This document shows, in pieces, positions 1 to 5,934 of a stretch of 5,934 nt of DNA. Origin of the DNA: Desulfobacula sp. (GTDB lineage Bacteria; Desulfobacterota; Desulfobacteria; Desulfobacterales; Desulfobacteraceae). Where the stretch lies: NCBI GenBank assembly GCA_029940245.1, contig JAOZRF010000191.1, positions 1 through 5,934 on the forward strand, read 5' to 3'. The notes beneath the pieces were generated by a model. It was given only the letters and a program-made list of their open reading frames with translations. It ran no database searches and had not been told where the DNA came from. Each line of letters opens with the position of its first letter. Within the stretch, counting starts at the first letter, position 1. A program made the position numbers and the translations under genes.

Positions 1-832
1 AATATCTCTTGCTGTCAGCATCGGAAACAAGGCATATATCCGGGAAACAGATATGCTGGATTTTTTTGATCAGGACCTTGAGACAAAGGCCATTGTTTTT
101 TATATTGAAGGATTTGAAAAAAAAGAAGGCCGCAAGTTTGTCAAAAGAGTGGAACAATGTTCCAAGCCTGTGGTTGTTCTTAAGGCTGGAAAGAGCAAGA
201 AGGGGATTGAGGCGGTTTCCAGCCATACAGCGTCTCTGGCAGGAGATTACAGGGTGTTTTCAGAAATCATGAAACAATATTGTGTGGCTGAGGCAGATAA
301 TGAATATGAGCTGACTTGTTTTTGTGAGGCCTTAAGCTGTTATTCTAAAGGGATTAAAGGCAATGTCGGTATTGTTTCTCTGAGCGGGGGGCATGGGGTT
401 ATTGCAGCGGATGCCTGTGAATTGTACGGCATATCAATACCAAAGATAGAAAGGCAAACAATGGACACTATCAAGGGTAAGCTGTCCCCGGAAATCAGAG
501 ATATTGTTTCCCTTGCCAATCCCCTGGATTTAACCGGAAGTTCAGTGGACAGCGATATTGTGACAGCAGCAAGACATTTGTCAAGGGACAAGAACATTGA
601 CTGCATTATAGCTTTGTTAATTCCTTATTCACCGGGCGTTTCAACGGATATCGGAGCAAAACTCAGCCAGGTTGCCAGAAATGAGAGAAAACCCATGATT
701 GCATACGTTCCCAACGAGGACAAATATAGAATTATTATTGAAGGATTTGAGCTTAATAATATTCCTGTGGCATCTTCTGTGGAAGGGGCTGTTATGATGG
801 CCAAGGCTTTGACGAGGTGCAGACCATGTTAG
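1..832 (+). CDS. ADP-forming acyl/acetyl-CoA synthetase, alpha subunit (C-terminal part; 5' end outside window)
   Basis: This is the C-terminal 276 residues of an NDP-forming acyl-CoA synthetase alpha subunit, which interconverts acyl-CoA + ADP + phosphate with acid + CoA + ATP in the cytoplasm. The frame is open from base 2, well before the first Met at 53, and already reads VSIGNKAY, a family block, so the N-terminal CoA-binding domain lies off the left edge. Next come the flavodoxin-like segment TKAIVFYIEG, then SHTASLAGD, whose His (codon 224-226) matches the family's phosphohistidine. The glycine-rich LSGGHGVIAAD and LANPLDLTG blocks follow, leading into the last ligase-CoA domain. The usual SHTG reads SHTA here, a mild change. 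The stop (830-832) overlaps the ATG of the ATP-grasp beta gene, so the enzyme is the split alpha/beta form. Acyl substrate (acetate, branched-chain or aryl acid) cannot be told from sequence. No GNAT domain is visible, which argues against a protein acetyltransferase. Confidence 0.9.
   Translation, partial: ISLAVSIGNKAYIRETDMLDFFDQDLETKAIVFYIEGFEKKEGRKFVKRVEQCSKPVVVLKAGKSKKGIEAVSSHTASLAGDYRVFSEIMKQYCVAEADNEYELTCFCEALSCYSKGIKGNVGIVSLSGGHGVIAADACELYGISIPKIERQTMDTIKGKLSPEIRDIVSLANPLDLTGSSVDSDIVTAARHLSRDKNIDCIIALLIPYSPGVSTDIGAKLSQVARNERKPMIAYVPNEDKYRIIIEGFELNNIPVASSVEGAVMMAKALTRCRPC
814..817 (+). promoter_or_regulatory. Ribosome binding site deciding the beta-subunit start
   Basis: GAGG lies 8 bases before the ATG at 826, inside the end of the alpha gene. 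This spacing favours ATG 826 over the GTG at 817, which itself overlaps the last G of the motif. Confidence 0.6.
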
Positions 833-1506
833 AAAAAGACAGCAAAAAAATCATAGAAAACAGCAAATCCTTAGGATGGGTATTGGAACCTGATGCAAAG
901 GCAATAATGAAATTACAGGGTCTTGATATTCCGGATTTTATTTTAACAAATTCTTTTGAAGACGCTGATACATTTTTTAAAAATTGTAATGGTCCGGTTG
1001 TGGTAAAAGCCGTTTCAAAAAAAATATTGCATAAGACCGAGCATCATGCGGTTGTTACTGGGATTTTTTCAAGTGATCATCTGAAAACAGAAATGGCAAG
1101 GCTTTTGAAACTGGACGGGTGCGAAAATATTCTTGTTGAACAGATGGTCCAGGGCCTTGAGATTATCATCGGGGCAAAAAATGATTTTCAGTTCGGGCCT
1201 GTTATTGTTTTTGGCATTGGTGGCACATCTGTTGAAATTTATAATGATACAGCGATCAGAATGGCTCCGATTAAGCCGGGCGATGTCTTGTCCATGGTGG
1301 AATCTTTGAAAGCCGGACAGATAATAAAAGGATATAGGGGCAAGGCCGGGGTGAATATGGAAATTTTGACAAATTTAATGGTTAATTTTTCTTTGTTTGT
1401 CATGGAACTTGAAAATGATCTTGAATCCCTGGATTTAAATCCCGTGATTTGTACAAAAGACCGTTGTGTCATAGCTGATGCAAGAATAATGTTACAAGTG
1501 TCTTAA
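826..1506 (+). CDS. ADP-forming acyl/acetyl-CoA synthetase, beta subunit (ATP-grasp)
   Basis: This 226-residue protein is the nucleotide-binding beta subunit, about the usual length for separate beta subunits (roughly 230). It passes phosphate between the alpha-subunit histidine and ADP/ATP. Visible ATP-grasp_5 signatures in order: VVVKAVS with Lys61; ILHKT with His69, matching the second phosphohistidine known from archaeal homologues; ILVEQMVQGLEIIIGAKND (about 102-120); FGPVIVFGIGGTSVEI (about 123-138); GYRGKAG (169-175); and LDLNP plus IADAR, giving Asp203, Asn205 and Asp218 as likely metal ligands. One oddity is that the normal HKT-x2-GGV loop reads HKTEHHAV, so the two glycines are His and Ala. 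I chose ATG 826, which overlaps the alpha stop (ATGTTAG), over GTG 817 because of the GAGG spacing. The overlap implies translational coupling and equal subunit supply. Confidence 0.92.
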   Translation: MLEKDSKKIIENSKSLGWVLEPDAKAIMKLQGLDIPDFILTNSFEDADTFFKNCNGPVVVKAVSKKILHKTEHHAVVTGIFSSDHLKTEMARLLKLDGCENILVEQMVQGLEIIIGAKNDFQFGPVIVFGIGGTSVEIYNDTAIRMAPIKPGDVLSMVESLKAGQIIKGYRGKAGVNMEILTNLMVNFSLFVMELENDLESLDLNPVICTKDRCVIADARIMLQVS

Positions 1507-1522
1507 TTATCATCAAAGATGT

Positions 1523-1540
1523 TGATACACAATTGTATCA
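1523..1540. repeat. Short inverted repeat between the acyl-CoA synthetase and exonuclease III genes
   Basis: TGATACA and TGTATCA are perfect inverted arms around a 4-base centre (CAAT). It is the only clear structure in the 69-base gap 1507-1575. It has no following T-run, so it is a poor intrinsic terminator. It could be a repressor or activator half-site pair or chance in AT-rich DNA. I could not find a convincing -35/-10 pair in the gap. Confidence 0.45.
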
Positions 1541-1575
1541 TGAGGCAAAAAATATAAAAAACCCGGGAAAGATTT

Positions 1576-2367
1576 ATGTCAGATAAAAGAAAGTTAAAAA
1601 TAATTTCATGGAATGTGAATGGTTTGCGAGCGGTTATAAAAAAGGATTTTACAAAAATTGTTCATGACCTTGATCCTGATATTCTCCTTCTCCAGGAGAC
1701 AAAACTCCAGGAAGACCAAAGGACCGATGAAATGATTGATCTGCATTCCTATAAGTCGTTCTGGTCCTATTCAACGATAAAAAAAGGATACAGTGGTGTT
1801 GCCGCCTATTCAAAACCAGAACCTGAACGAGTTGTCACCTCGTTTTTGCGGCCTGAATTTGATAATGAAGGCCGGGTGATTCAACTGGATTATAAAGATT
1901 TTATTTTATTTAATATTTATTTTCCCAACGGCCAGATGAGTGATGAAAGGCTCAGGTATAAACTTGATTTTTATGACTGGTTTTTAACCTATGCAAATAA
2001 GCTAAGAGACCAGGGTAAAAATCTTATTATTACTGGTGATTTTAATACAGCTCACAATGAAATTGATTTGAAAAATCCAGGACCCAATTCCAAACGATCC
2101 GGTTTTTTAAGAATTGAAAGGGATGTTCTGGACCGGATGATTGATATGGGATATGTGGACACCTTCAGGCATTTTTATCCGGAACAGGAAAAGTATTCAT
2201 GGTGGTCATACAGGTTTAATGCCAGAAAAAACAATGCCGGCTGGCGCATCGACTATTTCTTTGTGACAAAGGATCTTATCGATAAAGGCGTGGTCAAACA
2301 AGCCTTTATCGATAATGCGGTATTTGGATCAGATCATTGCCCCGTTGGTGTGGTGATCGAGATCTGA
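1576..2367 (+). CDS. xth: Exodeoxyribonuclease III / AP endonuclease (Xth family)
   Basis: This complete 263-residue enzyme of base-excision repair cuts the DNA backbone at abasic sites and has 3'-5' exonuclease and 3'-phosphatase activities in the family. All active-site blocks of the exonuclease III/APE1 fold are present: SWNVNGLRA (Asn13), LQETKL (Glu41, metal), NIYFPNG (Tyr115), TGDFNTAHNEIDL (Asp155, Asn157), GWRIDYFFVT (Asp226) and GSDHCPV (Asp253-His254). The length is normal for the ExoA/Xth group (about 250-270) and there is no extra domain. The ATG is preceded by GGGA at 1565-1568, a modest ribosome site with 7-base spacing. The gene follows the acyl-CoA synthetase in the same direction and converges on the isocitrate dehydrogenase gene, with only 8 bases between stops. 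No functional link to its neighbours is apparent; cotranscription with the upstream pair is possible but not shown. Confidence 0.95.
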   Translation: MSDKRKLKIISWNVNGLRAVIKKDFTKIVHDLDPDILLLQETKLQEDQRTDEMIDLHSYKSFWSYSTIKKGYSGVAAYSKPEPERVVTSFLRPEFDNEGRVIQLDYKDFILFNIYFPNGQMSDERLRYKLDFYDWFLTYANKLRDQGKNLIITGDFNTAHNEIDLKNPGPNSKRSGFLRIERDVLDRMIDMGYVDTFRHFYPEQEKYSWWSYRFNARKNNAGWRIDYFFVTKDLIDKGVVKQAFIDNAVFGSDHCPVGVVIEI

Positions 2368-2382
2368 TAATATTATCAGATC
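2361..2382. terminator. Perfect 22-bp palindrome spanning both stop codons of convergent genes; candidate bidirectional terminator
   Basis: The 11-base half-site GATCTGATAAT is followed directly by its exact reverse complement ATTATCAGATC. The exonuclease III stop (TGA 2365-2367) and the isocitrate dehydrogenase stop (TGA, bases 2378-2376) sit symmetrically inside it. In RNA it could fold to a stem of about 9 pairs with a 4-base loop on either strand. It is AT-rich and has no T-tract on either side, so intrinsic termination is uncertain. RNA 3'-end protection or a protein site are alternatives. Confidence 0.5.
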
Positions 2383-3596
2383 ATGGAGGCGCATAGCTCC
2401 CGGGCAAACTCAGAACATTTTAATTCGATTGCTCCCGGGATCTGTCTTGCCAGATCATATGTTACTTTTTTATTTAAAATGGCTTTTTGCAAAGTGCTGT
2501 GAATCACCTTTGATGCTTCATGCCATCCCAAATGATCCAGCATCATGGCACCGGACAGAATAACAGAACCCGGGTTTACTTTATCCAGCCCGGCATATTT
2601 GGGAGCTGTACCATGGGTGGCTTCAAACACGGCACAGTTATCACCTATATTGGCACCCGGTGCCAGTCCCAGTCCGCCGACCATGGCTGCCAGAAGGTCT
2701 GAAATATAGTCTCCATTCAGGTTTGGTGCGGCAATGATATCATATTCACTGGGCCGGGAAAGAACCTGCTGGAACATGTTGTCGGCAATCCTGTCCTTTA
2801 AAATTATTTTTCCTTCAGGGATTTTGCCATCAAATTTATCCCGGAGATTTTGCTCAGTGATGATGGAATCTTTAAATTCATTTTTCCCAACTTCATATCC
2901 CCATTTTAAGAAGGCACCTTCGGTAAATTTCATGATATTGCCTTTGTGCATGATGGTGACGTTCTTTCTGTTATGATCAATGGCAAATTGAATGGCTTTT
3001 CTCATAATTCGTTTGGTGTTTTTTTCGCTGATGGGTTTAATCCCGATACCAGTGGTGCCTTCATCAAGATTTTTGGATGTTTTCTGATTAATAAAACAAA
3101 CAGCATCTCTTGCCTGCCTTGTGCCGGCTTCCCACTCAATGCCCAGATAGAGATCTTCAGTGTTTTCCCGGAAAATGACCATGTCAATTTTTTCAGGTTC
3201 ATTACAGGGAGAGGGAACCCCTGGTATATATTTTACAGGCCGGATGCAGGCAAACAGATCAAGTTCCTGGCGAATGGCAACATTCAGGCTTCTCATGCCA
3301 TGCCCCACAGGGGTGGTCAAAGGGCCTTTTATGGCGACTTTATATTTTAGGATCTGCTTAAGTGTCTCTTTTGGAAGCCATTCCCCTGTCTGGCCAAAGG
3401 CTTCTTCTCCTGCCAGGATTTTTTTAAAAACAAGTTTTTTTTTATTTTTGTAAGCCGTTTTAACGGCTGCATCCAGCACAAGCCTTGCTGCATTCCAGAT
3501 ATCCGGCCCTGTGCCGTCTCCGGGGATATAAGGGATAACCGGCATGTCCGGGACCAATAATGATCCATCTTTATTTAATTCAATGATATTTTCCAA
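2376..3596 (-). CDS. icd: Isocitrate dehydrogenase, NADP-dependent type
   Basis: This complete 406-residue cytoplasmic enzyme converts isocitrate to 2-oxoglutarate + CO2 with NADP+. It resembles E. coli Icd (416 residues) throughout. Substrate residues are present: Ser103, Asn105 and Arg109 in RSLNVAIRQ, Arg119, Arg143 in FREN, Tyr150 and Lys218 in MHKGN. Metal aspartates are Asp272, Asp296 and Asp300 (NLNGDYISD). The residues that bind the NADP 2'-phosphate in E. coli are all kept: Lys333 and Tyr334 (HGTAPKY), Val340, Tyr380 and Arg384; NAD-type enzymes differ here. Ser103 is the position phosphorylated by AceK in E. coli, but no kinase gene is in view. The start is TTG, supported by AAAAGGA six bases upstream and by alignment of the N-terminus with E. 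coli; the first ATG, at codon 18, would cut into the first strand. It is the last gene of the operon, 24 bases after the rubredoxin-DUF2231 gene. Confidence 0.97.
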   Translation of the reverse strand: MENIIELNKDGSLLVPDMPVIPYIPGDGTGPDIWNAARLVLDAAVKTAYKNKKKLVFKKILAGEEAFGQTGEWLPKETLKQILKYKVAIKGPLTTPVGHGMRSLNVAIRQELDLFACIRPVKYIPGVPSPCNEPEKIDMVIFRENTEDLYLGIEWEAGTRQARDAVCFINQKTSKNLDEGTTGIGIKPISEKNTKRIMRKAIQFAIDHNRKNVTIMHKGNIMKFTEGAFLKWGYEVGKNEFKDSIITEQNLRDKFDGKIPEGKIILKDRIADNMFQQVLSRPSEYDIIAAPNLNGDYISDLLAAMVGGLGLAPGANIGDNCAVFEATHGTAPKYAGLDKVNPGSVILSGAMMLDHLGWHEASKVIHSTLQKAILNKKVTYDLARQIPGAIELKCSEFARELCASMI

Positions 3597-3602
3597 GGAA
3601 AT

Positions 3603-3609
3603 TCCTTTT
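3603..3609 (-). promoter_or_regulatory. Ribosome binding site deciding the TTG start of icd
   Basis: AAAAGGA on the minus strand ends 6 bases before the TTG at 3596-3594. It is the only good Shine-Dalgarno motif in the 24-base gap and it supports the TTG start over the downstream ATG at codon 18. Confidence 0.65.
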
Positions 3610-3620
3610 AATTTTAAGGG

Positions 3621-4274
3621 TTAATCTTTAAATACAAGTTTTCCGCCGATATGCCCTGCAATGCCTGCAGCAATCAGCATAATGATATTGATTAGAATAA
3701 ATACCCAGGCTTTGGAAGATGATAAAATCCCAGGGTCTATCAGAAACCATACAAGACTTATCACACATGAAACCAGGGTTATGGTGGCAGCCAGGATTTT
3801 TAATTTAAAAATTATGGTCAAGGCACCATTATATTTGTTCTTCCATTCAAGAAATCCGGTGAAGATCACAAAAGGAAGGGCAATAATAACAAAAATCAGG
3901 TTGATAAAAGCGACCCTTGAAAGAAGGTCATAGTCAAATATCCAGGCTAAAAGAAATAAAATGACTGCTGCCGGCAGTATCCCATTGGGCGTATGCACTG
4001 ATACTGGGTGGGCGTGGTGAGTGACAAGAAGGGATTCGATTTTTTTAAAGCCGGTTTTTTTTATGGCTGGGCTTGATTTTAAAACTTCTTTTTTCCCAGA
4101 GTTGTCTGATTCTGGTTTTATGGCAATTTTTTCTTTTGCAGAAGGTGTTTCAGGAATGGGAGACTTGTTGATTTCGATAAATTTGCTTTTGTCCGCACCG
4201 CAGACCGGGCATTTTTCAGGAGGATTTTCTCCTTTGTGAATATATTTGCAGATAGTACATTGCCATTGTTTCAT
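3621..4274 (-). CDS. Rubredoxin-type domain fused to DUF2231-like four-helix membrane protein
   Basis: This 217-residue protein has two parts. Residues 1-36 form a short rubredoxin/rubrerythrin-type iron domain with CTIC (Cys6, Cys9) and CPVCGA (Cys22, Cys25), expected to hold one Fe. Residues 37-80 are a Lys/Pro/Ser-rich, probably flexible linker. Residues 98-206 hold four hydrophobic segments (about 98-113, 121-141, 158-178, 190-206) resembling DUF2231, with the [10 protein letters not shown] entry block and the closing GHIGGKLVF. There is no signal peptide. Lys-rich linker, loop 143-159 and C-terminus predict both ends in the cytoplasm. This puts His86, His87, His89 and His94 before helix 1 and His208 after helix 4 on the same side, possible haem or metal ligands (inference). 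AAGGA sits 8 bases before the ATG. It lies between citrate synthase and icd with 22- and 24-base gaps. A membrane electron-transfer or redox-sensing role is plausible; function is not established. Confidence 0.85.
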   Translation of the reverse strand: MKQWQCTICKYIHKGENPPEKCPVCGADKSKFIEINKSPIPETPSAKEKIAIKPESDNSGKKEVLKSSPAIKKTGFKKIESLLVTHHAHPVSVHTPNGILPAAVILFLLAWIFDYDLLSRVAFINLIFVIIALPFVIFTGFLEWKNKYNGALTIIFKLKILAATITLVSCVISLVWFLIDPGILSSSKAWVFILINIIMLIAAGIAGHIGGKLVFKD

Positions 4275-4296
4275 CTTTATAATCCTTTTTTGATTT

Positions 4297-5478
4297 TTAA
4301 CGATTATCCATATTTACGAATATACACTCATCCGGTCCGCAATAGTCGCCGACATATTCTGCCCCTGGCCTGTAAAGGGAAGGTTTTGGTGCTGCCATGG
4401 CATATTGTTCTTCAATGACATGGGCTGCCCAGCCACTCACCCTTGAAAGGGCAAAAATGGGTGAGAAAAAATCTGTAGCAATGCCCATTGCATAGAAAAG
4501 GGAGGCACTGTAAAAATCTACATTAGTAAAGATTTCAGTTTGTTTTTTTGCCTTAAAGGCAGCCTTTGCTTTCTCTTCAAGCTGTTTTGAAAGTTCATAC
4601 CATAAGGGTTGTCCGGCAATCTGTCCCATTTTTTTGCTCATGGGCGCAAGAATGATGGCTCTCGGGTCATCTGTCTGGTAAACCGCATGACCAAGACCCA
4701 TGATGAGTCCTTTGGAATTTAATATGTTATTGATGTAGGCATCGATTTTTTCAGCGGATCCGATTTCTTTTAACATTCTCATGACCCTGACATTGGCACC
4801 GCCGTGAAGGGCTCCTGAAAGAGATCCTATGGCTGCGGATATGGCAGCATATATATGGGCTCTTGTGGATGCCACCTGTCTTGCCGTAAACGTGGAAGCA
4901 TTAAATGAGTGCTCTGCATGAAGAACAAGGCTTGTATCAAAAAACCGGGCTGTTTCATCATCAGGCTTCTCGCCATTGAGCATATAGAGAAAATTTGCTG
5001 CATGATTCAACTTATTGTCTGGAGGAACCACACTTTTTTTGTTCCTGATCCTGTCCCATGCAGCCGTAATGGTCGCTATTCCGGCAATAAGATTTTCAGC
5101 ACTGAAAAGAATATTTTCAATACCGGGTTTTTCGATCGTCTGATCGTTTTGTATTAATAAGGGGGTCGCTATCTGCAGGACATCCATGGGGTTCATTTCC
5201 ATTGGAAGAAGTTTAAGCAAAGAAAAGATATTTTCCGGGACTTTTCTTTTTTGTTTCAGGCTTTGATTAAAATCTTCCAATTCCTGTTTTTTGGGAAGTC
5301 TTTCATATAATAAAAGAAAACAGACTTCTTCAAAGCCTGCATTCCGGGCCAGGTCTTCAATTAAAAAACCTCTATAAATCAGTTTTCCTTCTTTGCCCCG
5401 GACATCGCATATTTTTGAACTGGCCACATCAACACCGCGAAGGCCCGTATTTTTTACAGGTAATATACATTCATCCAT
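4297..5478 (-). CDS. gltA: Citrate synthase
   Basis: This complete 393-residue enzyme condenses oxaloacetate and acetyl-CoA to citrate. Its length and the absence of an N-terminal extension fit the short bacterial/archaeal class rather than the longer NADH-inhibited E. coli class. Catalytic residues are intact: His225 in GALHGGAN, His264 in GLGHAVY and Asp321 in NVDFYSAS. Citrate-binding arginines are Arg273 (DPRA), Arg346 (LSRVSGW) and Arg370 (YRPGAEYVG). [11 protein letters not shown] (186-196) is the other family block. GHAVY replaces the common bacterial GHRVY, and RPG replaces RPR; both are outside the catalytic triad. 2-Methylcitrate synthase is a close relative that sequence alone cannot exclude, but icd in the same operon favours citrate synthase. 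AGGA at 5489-5486 lies 7 bases before the ATG. The gene starts 15 bases after the ferredoxin-thioredoxin reductase stop. Confidence 0.93.
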   Translation of the reverse strand: MDECILPVKNTGLRGVDVASSKICDVRGKEGKLIYRGFLIEDLARNAGFEEVCFLLLYERLPKKQELEDFNQSLKQKRKVPENIFSLLKLLPMEMNPMDVLQIATPLLIQNDQTIEKPGIENILFSAENLIAGIATITAAWDRIRNKKSVVPPDNKLNHAANFLYMLNGEKPDDETARFFDTSLVLHAEHSFNASTFTARQVASTRAHIYAAISAAIGSLSGALHGGANVRVMRMLKEIGSAEKIDAYINNILNSKGLIMGLGHAVYQTDDPRAIILAPMSKKMGQIAGQPLWYELSKQLEEKAKAAFKAKKQTEIFTNVDFYSASLFYAMGIATDFFSPIFALSRVSGWAAHVIEEQYAMAAPKPSLYRPGAEYVGDYCGPDECIFVNMDNR

Positions 5479-5493
5479 TATTATTTCCTAAAA

Positions 5494-5823
5494 TTAAAAT
5501 ATTTTTTCAGGGGGCCTTCTTTCAGGGATATAGTGTGATTCGATTTCATTGTTATGGAGTGCTCCGGATATATAAAGGCCACAAAAACAGGCCCCGAATT
5601 CTTCCAGGTCAGGTGCACGGTATTCACAGGGACAAATAATGTCTTTGTCCTTTTCCCTGTCACCACAGGCAAGCCTGCAGGGGCAGGCCATATATCCATA
5701 CCGTTCCTTATTTAAAATAAGGGATTCAAGAAGCTCAAACACCAGATCCTTGTCCTTATTAAAATAAATGCCCTTTGCTTCCTGGGACTGTTTTAATGCT
5801 GCATATAGTTGTTCAACTTTCAT
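5494..5823 (-). CDS. Ferredoxin-thioredoxin reductase catalytic (beta) subunit family protein
   Basis: This 109-residue protein carries the 4Fe-4S/disulfide signature of ferredoxin-thioredoxin reductase, which moves electrons from ferredoxin to a thioredoxin or glutaredoxin disulfide. Motifs are CPC (Cys47, Cys49), CPC (Cys64, Cys66) and CFC (Cys79, Cys81), spaced 14 and 12 residues, against CPC-X16-CPC-X8-CHC in the plant enzyme. By analogy Cys47, 64, 66 and 79 bind the cluster and Cys49-Cys81 form the redox disulfide. The His between the last pair is Phe here, and an extra Cys53 lies in the first loop. No variable (alpha) subunit gene is adjacent, as is usual for non-photosynthetic members. 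AGGGA (5834-5830) sits 6 bases before the ATG, and an in-frame stop just upstream rules out a longer start. The start overlaps the end of the glutaredoxin-like gene by 11 bases, so the pair is probably translationally coupled and acts together. Confidence 0.88.
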   Translation of the reverse strand: MKVEQLYAALKQSQEAKGIYFNKDKDLVFELLESLILNKERYGYMACPCRLACGDREKDKDIICPCEYRAPDLEEFGACFCGLYISGALHNNEIESHYIPERRPPEKIF

Positions 5824-5934
5824 TTTTAATCCCTAAGGCCTCCTTAATTTGTTTTTCCTTATATCCGACAATGACAATGTCGTTAATTTTAATGGTGGGA
5901 AAAGAACAGCGAGGGTTCAGCGCTTTAATATCCG
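5813..5934 (-). CDS. Glutaredoxin/thioredoxin-like small protein (C-terminal part; 5' end outside window)
   Basis: Only the last 39 residues are in the window. They read through NPRCSFPTIKIND and IVIVGYKEKQIKEALGI to a TGA at 5815-5813. This looks like the C-terminal half of a glutaredoxin-type fold: the SFPT segment supplies the cis-proline loop, followed by a strand, a turn with Gly, and the terminal helix. The active-site CxxC would lie off the right edge and cannot be checked. A Cys three residues before the cis-Pro is a visible feature. The stop overlaps the ferredoxin-thioredoxin reductase start by 11 bases in another frame, so this is its upstream operon partner and probably its disulfide substrate (inference). 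The other two minus-strand frames at the edge stop within a few codons, which supports this frame. Confidence 0.75.
   Translation of the reverse strand, partial: DIKALNPRCSFPTIKINDIVIVGYKEKQIKEALGIKNES

Noticed and set aside
340..606. 88-codon minus-strand frame inside the alpha-subunit gene
   Set aside because: It is a shadow of the conserved + strand coding frame with no recognisable domain; likewise the minus-strand frame at 1239-1472.
817..825. GTG at 817 as the beta-subunit start
   Set aside because: The GAGG motif is correctly spaced for ATG 826 and overlaps the GTG itself; the three extra residues add nothing conserved.
53..832. Met at 53 as the start of the alpha-subunit gene
   Set aside because: The frame is open to the left edge and the 17 codons before it already match the family (VSIGN block), so the gene is cut by the window and does not start here.
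1504..1575. A sigma-70 promoter for exonuclease III in the gap
   Set aside because: TTGATA (1522-1527) and TATAAA (1553-1558) are 25 bases apart, too far for a standard promoter, and AT-rich DNA gives such hits easily.
2396..2439. Two copies of GCTCCCGGG 35 bases apart at the 3' end of icd
   Set aside because: Both lie in icd coding sequence, are read in different codon phases and are only 9 bases long; chance is sufficient.
2946..3350. 134-codon open frame on the + strand opposite icd
   Set aside because: It is antisense to a strongly conserved gene, has no family resemblance I recognise and no clear ribosome site; the same holds for the smaller + strand frames opposite icd, the rubredoxin-DUF2231 gene and citrate synthase.
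5839..5845. Strong AAGGAGG motif on the minus strand before the ferredoxin-thioredoxin reductase gene
   Set aside because: It is 15 bases from the ATG, too far for normal use, and an in-frame TAG between them excludes an earlier start; AGGGA at 5834-5830 is better placed. It may still help load ribosomes.

Overview
The window reads as a gene-dense, AT-rich chromosomal stretch of a strictly anaerobic bacterium. A sulfate-reducing Desulfobacterota of the Desulfobacter/Desulfobacula kind is my best guess. That is inference from gene content: an ADP-forming acyl-CoA synthetase in two subunits, a ferredoxin-thioredoxin-reductase catalytic protein beside a small glutaredoxin-like protein, a rubredoxin-type domain, and TCA-cycle enzymes including an NADP-type isocitrate dehydrogenase. 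No rRNA, tRNA, CRISPR, insertion sequence or phage gene is visible.

Layout, left half (+ strand, 1-2367). The C-terminal part of an ADP-forming acyl/acetyl-CoA synthetase alpha subunit enters from the left edge. Its stop overlaps the start of the ATP-grasp beta subunit, so the two are translationally coupled. After a 69-bp gap that holds an inverted repeat comes a complete exodeoxyribonuclease III (AP endonuclease) gene, probably transcribed in the same direction but functionally unrelated.

Layout, right half (- strand, 5934-2376). Five genes are packed head to tail: glutaredoxin-like protein (entering from the right edge), ferredoxin-thioredoxin reductase catalytic protein (11-bp overlap), citrate synthase (15-bp gap), a rubredoxin-type/DUF2231 membrane protein (22-bp gap) and NADP-type isocitrate dehydrogenase (24-bp gap, TTG start). 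The spacing and the good ribosome binding sites in each gap indicate one operon whose promoter lies beyond the right edge. The two halves converge at 2368-2375, where a perfect 22-bp palindrome contains the stop codons of both exonuclease III and isocitrate dehydrogenase.

How the genes work together. Citrate synthase and isocitrate dehydrogenase are two steps of the oxidative TCA branch; aconitase is not in the window. They share an operon with two thiol-redox proteins and an uncharacterised membrane protein carrying an iron-binding rubredoxin-type domain. This is the most interesting part of the window: it suggests, without proving, that carbon flux into 2-oxoglutarate/NADPH is tied to ferredoxin-dependent thiol redox or to membrane electron transfer. 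The ADP-forming synthetase on the other side makes ATP from acyl-CoA, or the reverse, which fits an energy-limited anaerobe. No stretch longer than 70 bases lacks a gene.
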